NCBI GenBank assembly: GCA_917880885.1
Contig: OU862927.1
Location: forward strand, 22,971,450 to 23,035,449
Direction: 5' to 3'
DNA: 64,000 bases
Source: Limnephilus marmoratus
Lineage: Eukaryota > Arthropoda > Insecta > Trichoptera > Limnephilidae
Shown: positions 40,231 through 50,344 of the stretch, one piece after another
Layout: each line of letters opens with the position of its first letter
Numbering within the stretch: position 1 is the stretch's first letter
The notes under the pieces: generated by a model
The model's database searches: none
Seen by the model: the letters and a program-made list of their open reading frames with translations, nothing else
What the model was told of the DNA's origin: nothing
Translations under genes and position numbers: made by a program

Positions 40231-40890
40231 TGAGCAAGTCGAGATTAGAAACCGCGAACTCCGCATTGATGGTCGAGAGCCTCACCCTTGACCACATAAA
40301 ATATACATGTATTGTAATTAAATTTGGTTATAGGAACAACCAGTTTTTAACCAATTTATGAAAATGGTATTTTCGAATTATTTAAATAAATACGTGGAAA
40401 GCATTAAAATAGTGGTGTAACTGGTTGAAACATTAAAGAACTGTTATAACACATGTTATAAATTAATTCAAAATGTTAAGGTCATATCGGACGCATGTTA
40501 TGTGCACTGTAATTATGTGCAAGCAATAAAAGTCGTAAAATGCATTCATGCGATACAAGATGATAAACTTTTAATGTTCGGAGCATATTATGCAAATCAT
40601 ATCGGAGGTGTTGTCAAAAAAACTTGTAGGAAAAATAATTACTCGTTTATTGCTTTCTTGACGTGATCGAGTAAAATCTTTTCGAGAAGTTGCGCTCCTT
40701 TAATAAACACAATGGGGTATTTTCATATTATTGGTACCTAACTTATCTATACGACAAAATACACCATTCTACTGTAGCATTCATAAGCGGAACTACATTG
40801 CCCAATCTAAGATACAACGATTTCACACTATGGAAAATCAGTACTTAGGTGATCTTGACATATTTAACATAAACTTGGCGATTTTTGGGT
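40231..40890. other. No gene seen
   Basis: AT-rich unassigned sequence. At 40,235-40,300, GAGCCTCACCCTTGACCAC is weakly reminiscent of a SINE head, not enough to call. Confidence 0.3.
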
Positions 40891-40892
40891 GA

Positions 40893-41370
40893 CCCGACAA
40901 TTCGTCCTGCGACAATTCATCCGGCCGACAGTTCATCCTGCCGACAGTTCATCCTGCCGACAGTTCATCCCGCCGACAATTCATCCGGCGATAATTCATC
41001 CTGCCTGATCATTTAGAAGATTTTTATTAAGTAAGTATGCAAAGAGGATATACGGCCGTACAACCAAAATCGATATACTTACATCTGAAGGCATCTTGAG
41101 TGGAAATCCGCTGAGAAATATTTTTACTAACAATAATTTCGATTCTCCGAAGAAGCATGCGTGAATAACAAAATACGACGTACTTATACTTATAGGTTAG
41201 GTTAGGTTGAATTGTCAGGATGAATTGTCGCCGGATGAATTGTCGCCGGGATGAACTGTCGGCAGGATGAACTGTCGGCAGGATGAACTGTCGGCAGGAT
41301 GAACTGTCGGCCGGATGAATTGTCGCAGGATGAACTGTCGCCGGATGAATTGTCGCAGGATGAACTGTCA
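40893..41370. mobile_element. Foldback element with GACAGTTCATCC repeats
   Basis: The left arm repeats CCGACAGTTCATCCTG-type units about 7 times (40,899-41,010). The right arm repeats the complement about 10 times (41,210-41,370). TTAGGTTAGGTT (41,196-41,210) borders the right arm. The 200-bp centre is non-coding. The long repetitive minus frame across it is an artefact of the repeat. Confidence 0.7.
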
Positions 41371-41384
41371 TGGAACCGATTTTT

Positions 41385-41735
41385 GTTGATCTTGTAAAAA
41401 ACTTATTCCAAAACTATTTTTAAACATATCTGTATTTTTGTAAACCTATGAAATAGCTGTTTTTTGTATTTTTATGACTTGTGTGCTTTTTTTATCTATT
41501 TTTATTTTAATTATTTCTGATTTATGTTGATATTGTAAAAAACTTATTCCAAAACTATTCTTAAACATATGTGTATTTTTGTAAACCTATGAAATAGCTG
41601 AATTTTTGTATTTTTATGACTTGTGAGCTTTTTTATCTATTTTAATTTTAATTATTTCTTTAACTGTTTAAAAATCATTTGTGATGAATTAATTGTACTA
41701 CCAAACATTTAAAAGCCCTTTGGGCGTTAAATAAA
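41385..41735 (+). other. LINE 3' UTR with a 134-bp duplication
   Basis: TTGTAAAAAACTTATTCCAA and GTAAACCTATGAAATAGCTG occur twice, 134 bp apart. It ends with hairpin GCCCTTTGGGC and (AAAT)n tail, the usual end of Jockey/CR1-like LINEs. No coding part remains. Confidence 0.5.
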
Positions 41736-41739
41736 TAAA

Positions 41740-42960
41740 TAATAACGTTTAATGCCTAAAATAAATGTAGTATTCAAAAGCTCTAAAAAAGATTGGTTTT
41801 GTTACCAAAATTCTTTACCTTTGTCTGGATTCCATACGATTCAATGTAAAGTTACCACTCCCAATTTATTTATCACATTATCGGGTGTTGAACTTTGTAC
41901 CTCTTTGATTTTTAGCTTTTAGTTTTTTTAAAATTCCTTTGTTGTTGTTCACAAAACATGAAAGCTTTGAAAAATAACACCAAAAACTGACAGCTTTATT
42001 GTACATTATTGGCAAACTCTGCAAATAAATATTTTTTCTTTCATTTTACCTGGAGCTTGTAAATTGAAAAAACTTCCGCCAACTTACCTGAAAAAAAAGG
42101 AAAAAAACAATATGAGATAAAGAAGAACTTGTGACAAATAATATATCCCTTGATAGTGAATACATATATCAATCGAGATTACAAACATAATATCGATCGT
42201 CCATTTAAATGGTCACACATCTCCAAAAATTTTCTGATAATGAGGAAAGCAATATTCGAATGTTCACCATAAATCAAAAATTGTCCAGGATGTAGATTTT
42301 GTGTAATGAGTGTATTATAAGTCTGTACGCTTGAGGTGATTTTTCACCGGCACAGAGTAAATCATTTAATTTTATTATTATTTTATTTTTTACACGTGTC
42401 TGTGTCCGACTTATTAAATATGTTATTGTGATATATGCAATTATATCCATGTAGTAATTCGGAAATGTTCGGGTCCGCCGAACGTTGCCGAAAGGGCTTA
42501 CGAGCCGGGACAGCGCGCTAGTCTGTGGCGGCTGCCAGATCCATTCTAACTTCCGTTATAATCAGTCGCTACCGAGACAAATAATATACTACTTATTGAA
42601 TCTATTGTACATTACAATAAAGGACGAAGAACTTACGTTTAACTAATATTATTATTATTGTGTGGCTAGTAAGGCCACAAATAAAAGAACATCACAGTTA
42701 TAAAATAACACTATAACGATTTATCAGCATGACATTTTGAAAAATTCTACTAGTGAGCCAGAAAACATCAACTTTATCTTTGATTCACTACTAGTTTTCT
42801 GTATTATAATTGATTTGGTGGTGTTTACGAGTAATCTGAGTATTGTACCATATAGAGGTCACACTTTTACATATAACTGCATACTCAATTAAAAATTTCG
42901 ATATTTCGGAGATATCTGACTAATGAACTGAACGACCGAGATATATATATATATATATTT
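41740..42960. other. No gene seen; one GC-richer block
   Basis: Mostly AT-rich. 42,450-42,670 is less AT-rich (TGTTCGGGTCCGCCGAACG palindrome; AATAAAGGACGAAGAAC) and could be LTR-like, but no duplicated ends or internal region support it. Confidence 0.25.
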
Positions 42961-42964
42961 TTAC

Positions 42965-43268
42965 ACGAGCTCCACACAGGAGGCCCTGAGGAAAATAATT
43001 TCCCTCAGGGCCTATGTCATCTTTGGGGATGCTGTGTAGAGGTTTTTTTTTAAGGAAAGGAAGGAAAGGGGAATTCTGGGAAGGAAAAGGGCTAAAGGGG
43101 TAGGTAGAAATCTGGGGTTCAGTATATCCTGATCATCCGCCTCCAAGACCTAGACAAACCTCACCCCATGAACCCGGGCACCCCTGCTAAATAACCAAAC
43201 ACAGCGAACCACTTGGGGTGGCCTATGGCAGAGGTGTTGGTTATCCAATAAAGGTTCCCGGGGCGGTA
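42965..43268 (-). mobile_element. Short LINE-tailed retroelement
   Basis: Very close to family consensus: GAGGCCCTGAGGAAAATAAT, TTTCCCTCAGGGCC, CACCCCATGAACCCGGGCAC, ACCACTTGGGGTGGCC, ending GGTTCCCGGGGCGG. It lacks the middle CGGCCCGCC block like the 8.8-kb copy, defining a shorter subfamily. Confidence 0.75.
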
Positions 43269-43269
43269 G

Positions 43270-43798
43270 TATATGAACAGTCTCACCAACAAAACTGCCA
43301 CAATTGATTTTAAAAATATCTCACGAAGTTGGAGGAATGACCAATGGCTGATTCCCCCATTTAATACAGTTTTCCAGTGTTTTTATTAAAGTTACTACTC
43401 AATGACAATTTTAAAAGTTTAGAAATTCAGTTTAGAAAAACTCTTTGAAGTTTTTTTCAAAATTTTGCAAATCAATTCATAAATGTTTAATATATTTAAA
43501 CCGTTTATAAATGCTTCATAAAGATGCACTTTAGTAAAATTTAGAAGAAAAGTACTAAAATAAGAAAATGGGAAGGAAATGTTTACGAACGCTATAGATT
43601 CTAATTCACATCACTGCAAAATAATAATTGATACTGCGGACAGTGCGTACGCACAACACACAACAGCCAAAAAAAACGTTTTATTAGCATGACAACACTG
43701 GGACCCAAGTACTTGTACCGGCTGTTGACAGAAAGAGAAGAAGAAGTTGAAGAAAGGCAAAAAATCTAACATTCTAGACTGTTCGCTGATCCAGGTTG
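43270..43798. other. No gene seen
   Basis: Unassigned sequence between a SINE-like copy and the hAT element. Confidence 0.3.
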
Positions 43799-43984
43799 CT
43801 TGTGTGCAGGGGCGGCCCTAGCTAAAATATTAGGTGGTGCGAGATCTCTTGGTGGCGCCCCCCCTCCTAACAAAAAATAGAGCTCTTTCTATGCAGTTAT
43901 GCAACTTTAATTGAAGTACCTAGTAGGATGGATGAGAAATAATAACAGAAAAAAATATATGTTTGATTACATTTATTTAATTAA

Positions 43985-44440
43985 ATCTGCGAAATCAACA
44001 CAATAGAACACACCTTTTCTTGCTTTTGGGCTTGCGAATTTTTTTATTAAATCAGAAAAATTTAACCCTTGGGCAATATCATTCTCAATTGATAAAATTG
44101 CAAGATTTGATAGTCTTTCTTGACACATAGCCGAACGTAAGTACGTTTTAATTAGTTTTAATTTACTAAAGCTTCATTCTCCTTCGGGACAGTACAGGGA
44201 TGGTCAGCAAAATCAGAAGCGCTGTCCACACATTCGGAAATATATCATGCCAATCATTTTTTTTATAAGTTGAAGAAGTAGTGGCTCTGCTGAGTCAAGA
44301 TTTTTTAGTAATGGGTTTAGGCTCAAAAGTTCATCAACCAATTCGTGACTAGAAACATCATATTTTTCCCCATCGGTTAAAATGATTTGAAATCTGCACA
44401 GGCTTTTTCTAATGAAGACTTATCAGCTTAATGTAGCCAA
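43985..44440 (-). pseudogene. hAT transposase C-terminal dimerisation region
   Basis: Minus strand near 44,180-44,020 reads KLSKLKLIKTYLRSAMCQER, LSNLAILSIENDIAQGLNFS, DLIKKFASPKARK. This is the C-terminal hAT dimerisation region of ZMYM1-like transposases. Upstream pieces (VDELLS, LLKNLDSAEPLLLQL) at 44,270-44,340 are frame-broken. The catalytic region is not recognisable. Confidence 0.7.
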
Positions 44441-44637
44441 ATTTCAGTTGCAGTATCCTAAAGTAGTCCAAACGCCAAAATATCAAAATGAATAAATAAA
44501 ATGTAATTTTTATCAATTTATTTATAATGTTTTGATAAACAGGCCTAAGGAACCGTGATGTATCTTAAAAAAAGTAAAGTAATAGCATTTTAAAAACAAA
44601 ATGGAAAAATAGGTAGTTGCATGCGATTCCTTAATTT

Positions 44638-44705
44638 TGTTTTGATTGTCCCCATTGCGCTGAAAATTCTTTCAACGACAGCATTATTGTATTTTTTCTT
44701 AATTA
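44638..44705 (-). pseudogene. Second hAT C-terminal fragment
   Basis: Minus: NNAVVERIFSAMGTIKTKLR then NRMQLP. This is another hAT dimerisation motif (AxVERxFSxxGxxxxKxRNR), different from the one at 44.1 kb. It suggests a nested or chimeric hAT. Confidence 0.55.
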
Positions 44706-44950
44706 TTTGCGATTCGGTTGATTTAAATAACTTGTCACTGAAGTAGCCTAATAGGCGACCAGTCGCCTTTTAGATTTTTTCATCGCCGATTCACGTTCTG
44801 AGTAGCCTAAATGGCGAAAAATTGCCTACGTTGGCAACACTGCTTGCTCACCGCACCAACCACACGATTTAAGCGCACGATCGATGGATAGTCGATCAGT
44901 GGTCTGGTTTTTTCGGCGCCCCCCTTATGACGGCGCCTCGCACCGCCCTG

Positions 44951-45627
44951 GTGTAACCCTAAGTGACCAGCTCAGGTATGGGGGCTCCATTGAAGCCAGA
45001 GTAAAGCTAGCCTCCCAAAAACTGGGCGTGCTGTACAGGGCCCGCAGATACTTTAATAGTACACAACTGCTAACCTTGTACAAATCACAAGTACGCCCCA
45101 CGGTTGAATTTGGCAGCCATCTCTGGTCTGGAGCTCCAAAATACCTGAAAAATACCCTCGACTCTGTGCAGAAACGGGCGGTCCGTTTGATAGATTCTCC
45201 CATCTTAACAGACGGATTGCAATCTTTAGAGCACAGGCGTCGGGTGGGAATGCTATCCTTGTTCTACCGGTATTATAATGGAAGATGCTCCGAGGAACTA
45301 GCATCATTGATCCCTTCGGCACCGGTGCATAGTCGGGAAACACGCCAAACGCGTGCCCAACATTTGTACACGGTTGACATTTGTCACATGAGAACGGGTC
45401 GTTTCTTCGACTCGTTCTTGTGTTCAACAGCTCGGCTGTGGAATGATTTGCCGGCCTCTGTGTTTCCTCCTTCCTACAACATGGGTCTCTTCAAGACCAA
45501 TGTTCATTCCTTCCTCTCCTCAAAAAGACCCTCCACACAGCATCCCAGATGACATAGGCCCTGAGGGAAATTATTTTCCTCAGGGCCTCCTGTGTGGAGT
45601 TAATGTAAAAAAAAAAAAAAAAAAAAA
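44951..45627 (+). pseudogene. LINE 3' fragment carrying the shared hairpin tail
   Basis: Open to 45,552 (about 200 LINE codons): KLGVLYRARRYFNSTQLLTL, PTVEFGSHLWSGAPKYL, VQKRAVRLIDSPIL, ARLWNDLPASVFPPSYNMGL, FKTNVHSFLSSKRPSTQ. This is the post-RT region of a Jockey/CR1-like LINE. The 3' UTR CCCTGAGGG-AAATTATTTT-CCTCAGGG hairpin, GTGTGGAGTTAATGTAAAA and a poly(A) run end it. Codons before about 44,951 belong to hAT sequence. The tail is shared with the LINE-tailed short elements. Confidence 0.8.
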
Positions 45628-45806
45628 GGGCCGCCCCTGCTTGTGTGGTGTAGTTTACTGTCCACAAGCTTGACCCTTCAATTACAAGTTATTGTCGTGT
45701 ATTACCGTAAGGCAAATGTGAAATTCAAATACATAAACTCAGTAAACTCTAATTCCACTTATTTCTTTTACACACGCCTGACATTCCGTTCTCATATCGA
45801 TTCGGT

Positions 45807-46763
45807 GTGCAACTAGGCTTTGTAATCTGCAACGCAAAATCTTTTTCAAAAATGCTCTACTTCACTCTGTTTCGCAGCATTCTCGAAAGTGGATCAGTAA
45901 TATGGGGACCCGAAGATGCCCCATACGCAAATGATGTTGAAAAGGTGCAAAAAAAGTTCATTCGGTACCTGTACATGCGAGAGTTTGGGTACTACCCTTT
46001 GTTGTATCCCTCTGATTTTCTCGCGGGAATGCTGGGACTAAATCGTCTCGACGTTAGGAGAAAAATTGCAATGGTACTAGTAGCACACAAGCTGCTAAAC
46101 GGGCACATTTGTAATCCTTATGTCCTGGAAAGGATTTCACTTTATAAATAAATAAATAAATAAAATAGGTGTTTATTCCAGTATGTGGGGAGGAGAGTGC
46201 AATCCCACACATTCCATAAGGGTATAATATACACATACATGTACAATGTATTTGAAAGGAAAAAAAGAAAAAGAAGGTGGATATGAATGTACACGAAACA
46301 AACCAAAAGATAATAAGCTAATAGTAGTAAAAGGAAAACAAAAGAAATAATAATATTAAGCTTTCAGGATTCTGTGAGCAGGTAAGGAGCCAGTATTTTT
46401 CTCCAGCGTGCTTCAATACTGGATGATGGACTGAGGCGGGCTTCCACGACGAGGATTATTCCAGAGCTGGTTATCCTTTCCCTAATTCCTGCCACCCTGG
46501 ATCTAATAAGGGCTGCAAATCCAGGAACTCGCCCCTCCGTGAACATCCGGGAAGCGCTGCAATATGTCCCCGATAACTTCACCAGAGCAAGGCAACACAG
46601 ACTTTTTACTTTTCCTAGAGGCAGGACTAACCTACCAATGGTTATGCCTCTGGGGAGAATGACCTCACTATTAAACCTTTCTTCTGAAATTGTCATTTTT
46701 CAATCGAACTACAATCATTTCAAGAGCGAAATAAAGGTATTCTTTAGCACCTGTCATTGTTAA
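45807..46763 (+). pseudogene. LINE C-terminal fragment split by another LINE
   Basis: 45,807-46,151 (FRSILESGSVIWGPEDAPYA, VQKKFIRYLYMREFGYYP) resumes at 46,539-46,763 (REALQYVPDNFTRARQHRLF, PLGRMTSLLNLSSE). It is homologous to 25.1-25.7 kb. The 390-bp gap is a minus-strand LINE 3' end. Confidence 0.75.
46143..46538 (-). pseudogene. LINE 3' end inserted in another LINE
   Basis: Minus strand GRVPGFAALIRSRVAGIRER, ITSSGIILVVEARLSP, WRKILAPYLLTES and stop, then a 3' UTR with an (ATTT)n tail at its left end. The clade is uncertain (I/R1-like wording). It is 5'-truncated near 46,536. Confidence 0.65.
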
Positions 46764-46764
46764 T

Positions 46765-47775
46765 GTACCTATTTAATTAAAGTATTACACTATTAACTAA
46801 AAATTGTGAAATGTAATTGGATATATATGTTAACTGTTTTTCACAATAAATAAATTAACACTGATTGAGTAAGGATTGATCTGCCACAAGTTATAATACA
46901 TTACGTACTCGTACCAACTACATTAACATTGCGATTGTTACAAAAGTTCCATAACACAATAAAATGTATTCATTTCAAATAAAAAAAATATATGGATATG
47001 TACATCAGCGTGTATTAAAAATTAAGTCAACATATACAAAACAAAAAATTATCTAAATTAAATTACCCCTTAACAAAAACATTATCCTTGAATTGTTTAG
47101 AGGAAATAGCGAACCATCCCTTATTTCTCTGTGCGATCATATTATTTCTATGAAAGTGCACATCACAAAGAAGCCGTTCGCTTTGCCGTAATAAAAACAT
47201 AAAATATCGAGGAAGACAGGTTATACTGAGTACTTCGCCTTGCACACTTTACTTTCACAGTGCTAGGGAGAAGTTGAATTTCCATAAAGTTACTCCTGCC
47301 CTACCTTGTCCCGGTTGTACTAGAGACCAGAGAGCCCGGGGAAAAGAAATAATAAAACGAAAATATCTGCTCTCTGTCAACCGGGAAGCCGACTAACGAC
47401 CTGTCGTACGCTAATTTTGTGGAGAGGCAAAGTTCAATTTTGAAAATCCCGTGATTCAATATCACCAGCAAACTCGGTTTAAATTCAAGAGACGTTTTCT
47501 TTATTGCATTTTCTTTGGTTCATCTATATTACTAATTTCGGTTGTGGGTCTATCTGATTGATTGTAAATTGTAACTCTGGTTGTACGAACTCGGGTTTTG
47601 TTTGAATTTAAGTGACATTTTCATAATTGGAACTGATTTTAAGTAAAAAGCTGGGTGTCTTTAATATAATACTCTTTATTAGAAAATAATTTTATATTTG
47701 AAATGAGCATTTTTTTAATTCATTTTTTCGGGGTTAATATTGACAAGTGAAGTAAGATTTAGTGATTTTTCAAGG
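46765..47775. other. No gene seen
   Basis: Unassigned; the final 40 bases of the preceding LINE tail (CACAATAAATAAATT) lie near 46,842-46,856. Confidence 0.3.
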
Positions 47776-47779
47776 GTAA

Positions 47780-48598
47780 ATACTTTAAAGTACACAACTG
47801 CTAACCCGGTACAAATCACAAGTACGTCCCATGATTGATTTTGGCAGCCACTCTTGTCTGGAGCCTCAAAATACCAGAAATTAAAACCCACAACTCGTGC
47901 AGAAATGGGCGGTCCGGTTGATAGATTCTGCTTACTTAACAAACGAATTGCAATCTTAAGAGCACGTGCGTCGGGTGGGAATGCTATCCTTGTTCTACCG
48001 GTATTTCAATGGAAGCTGCTCCGAGGAACTAGCGTCACTGATCCCTTCGGCACCGGTGCATAGTTGGGAGGCACGCCAAACGCATGAACCAACATATGAA
48101 TACGGTTGACATTTGTCACATGACAACGGATCGCTGCTTTTTTTTTTTTACGTGAAAACGCACAAGAGTCCCAACTGCTCCCGTCTGGAGCCAGTGGAAC
48201 TATGGCATCCCCAATTGGGGGTATGTTGTAAGGCTGAAGGTAGTGGGGAAGGGAAGGAGATAGGGAAGAGGAAGGTGGGGAAGTACCTGGCTATTCAGAT
48301 CTGGTCACCAAACACGGCAGAAGCCATTTCAAGCAACGTTTCAATTCTGAATGGTGGTCTTACACCGTTTTTGTGTTCAACTTCATTGTATTTAACTTCA
48401 GCGCTTCAACTCGTTTTTGTGTTCAACAGCTCGGCTGTAAAACGATTTGCCGGCTTCTATATTTCCTCTTTCCTACAACATGGATCTCTTCAAGACCAAT
48501 GTTCATTCCTTCCTCTCCTCAAAAAGACCCTCCACACAGCATCGTAGGCCCTGAGGGAAATTATTTTCCTCAGGGCCTTCTGTATGGAGTTAATGAAA
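47780..48598 (+). pseudogene. Second copy of the hairpin-tailed LINE fragment, SINE-interrupted
   Basis: ACAACTGCTAAC, GAAATGGGCGGTCCGGTTGATA and CACCGGTGCATAGT parallel 45.06-45.35 kb with frame damage. It continues after a SINE insertion as FVFNSSAVKRFAG and SLQDQCSFLPLLKK-type text and ends in the CCTGAGGG hairpin and GTATGGAGTTAATG. Clearly decayed. Confidence 0.75.
48129..48366 (-). mobile_element. tRNA-headed SINE, 3' part, inside a LINE
   Basis: Complement of the SINE body: poly(T), GAGTCCCAACTGCTCCCG, CTATGGCATCCCCAATTGGG, GGGGAAGTACCTGGCTATTC, AATTCTGAATGGTGGTCTTA. The head is absent. Confidence 0.75.
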
Positions 48599-48604
48599 AC
48601 AAAA

Positions 48605-49690
48605 AACTACATTTACAATCATAATATACAGTGATTTTCACGGGTCTGCGCCTCTTTATTATAAAAAATAATAATTTTCTTCCTATAGATAACAGAATAC
48701 CCCTCCACAGAATTCTAATAACAGTGCATAATTACAGCACTAATATTTTGGTTTGGAAAGTGCACGTATCACATGTCATTGATGAAACCACAAGCGTATG
48801 AGTTCGGCATGAAATGGAACTCCATAATCCATCAATAATAGAGTTCGAAAACGTTGCTCGTATACGCCGTTGCATATCGCGTTTTAATATGTATTCGCAC
48901 TAAATATGTAACAAATATTCATAAAGGATACGCTGCTCCCGCGCTGATACTTTGCTACACCCGGTGGGTTAAAGCCGCATGTAATCCACGGGCATAATTT
49001 TGGTAAATGGCATTAAAATGTAATGTATTCATAAAAACGCCTTTAATGATTATGATAATAAATTTATTCAATGTAGTTATTCGGAGTCCTTTTTTGGAAA
49101 TATGAACTGCGTTCATTCGTTACTGTAAGCTTTTGATTTGATTCCTAATAAAATAATTAATTATTTTCAGAAAAAAATTGTGAAGACATCATTGGCATTC
49201 ATTATTTTTAAATCAGAAACTCATTGCATATTACCGAAGCTTCATTTAAAATCGTTGAAAAAATGTCAAGCAAATCATTTTGTTGCACGGTTATTTCGAT
49301 TAACCCTATATACGGGTCTGTATCATCTTGTATATGAAAATGAATTGCTGAATGTGTTGCTAAGCGCAAATGAGAGCAGCTGAACCGATTTCGCTAATTA
49401 TTTTTTTAGAATATTCCTTGAAGTACGAGGATGGTTCTAACGGAGAGAAAAATTAAGAAAATTGCGCAGAAAATTGGATAATTTCAGAAAACCTAACCAC
49501 TATCGGACGTTTGACAGTTCGCGTGTTTGAGAATGACATTTTGCAAAACAATGATTGTTAAATCAAGATTCTATTTTTTAAAATCTTTAAGTTGATAAAT
49601 TTATTTAAAGTAGGTACTCCCTTAATAGTTTGAATCGAATCAAGAATATTAGAAATTTTAAATGGGTACCTATGTTAAGTACCAAATTTA
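48605..49690. other. No gene seen
   Basis: Unassigned. An 81-codon plus frame (49,138-49,383) contains no motif I recognise. Confidence 0.25.
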
Positions 49691-49699
49691 ATATACATG

Positions 49700-50076
49700 A
49701 AAAATGGAAATTTGAATAAAAATTGTAAAAGGTGGCATGCGGGCTGTTTAAAAACTGAATGTACTGGGATTGAATATATGGAACGCGGGAGAAGGGTTGG
49801 CGGGACGAAGGAGCGGGAAAAGGAAGAGGGAAGGCGGGGAAGGTGGAAGGGGAATGCGGGAGGGGAAGGGGACGGGGGAAGGGGACGGGGGAAGGGGGTG
49901 GGGAGTGGAGTGGAGGGGAGAGGGAAGGTGGAGGTGACGGAGTGGGAACGCGAGAGGGAAAGAGGACGCAGGAAAATAAGGGGAGGCGGAAGGGGAACGG
50001 GACGAATGCGAAAGGACACTCAGGGAGAAACAATTTCTTTATTAAATGGCATAGCAACGCATGACGGGACCAGCTA
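49700..50076 (+). mobile_element. Helitron-like element, G-rich form
   Basis: Shares GGTGGCATGCGGGCTGTTTA, AAACTGAATGTACTGGGATT and AGGGAGAAACAATTTCTTTA with the 60.4-kb copy. It ends hairpin GGCAT-AGCAACGC-ATGAC, GGGACCAG-CTAG followed by T. Long open frames on both strands follow the purine-rich run and are not genes. Confidence 0.65.
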
Positions 50077-50344
50077 GTAATACAATAAAACACATTTAAA
50101 ACCTACTTTCATTTAATTTCCACGTCTGTATCATATGTGGAGATTTCAACATCGAATCCCGGGTCGTAGCTAATTTGATTCATGATGTTTCACAGTAATA
50201 AATATTGAATTTCGTTTGAATATACGAATACGAGTATAATTGTTCAAATTTCAGAATAGCCTACTTAGTTTTGTAAAGCAACGTCTTCAATAATAATAAT
50301 AATAAATTAAAATTTATTACATAAATTTTCTACATAAATTGATG

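Larger units (their letters stand above)
43807..45639 (-). mobile_element. hAT transposon remnant with 8-bp target duplication
   Basis: Ends CAGGGGCGGCCCTAG and complement of CAGGGGCGGCCC. CTTGTGTG is present exactly at 43,799-43,806 and 45,640-45,647, the 8-bp duplication typical of hAT. The minus strand holds a transposase C-terminus. A LINE fragment (44,951-45,627) sits inside the right end. Sub-terminal GGCGCC...CTCGCACC blocks match at both ends. Confidence 0.8.

Noticed and set aside
40893..41370. CRISPR-like array appearance of short regularly spaced repeats
   Set aside because: Eukaryotic context, spacers not unique, and arms inverted around a centre. It is a foldback element.
41027..41371. 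Minus-strand frame with repeated HPAT/HPADSS residues
   Set aside because: Produced by the GACAGTTCATCC repeat units of a foldback arm, not a protein.
42440..42690. Possible solo LTR (TG...CA-like ends, AATAAA near the end)
   Set aside because: No matching target duplication, no second LTR, and no primer-binding site or internal region could be seen. Too weak to call.
49605..50093. Overlapping open frames of more than 100 codons on both strands (proline- and glycine/arginine-rich)
   Set aside because: They follow the purine-rich run of a Helitron-like repeat; similar frames recur at 60.56-60.98 kb. Low complexity, no motif, no start context.
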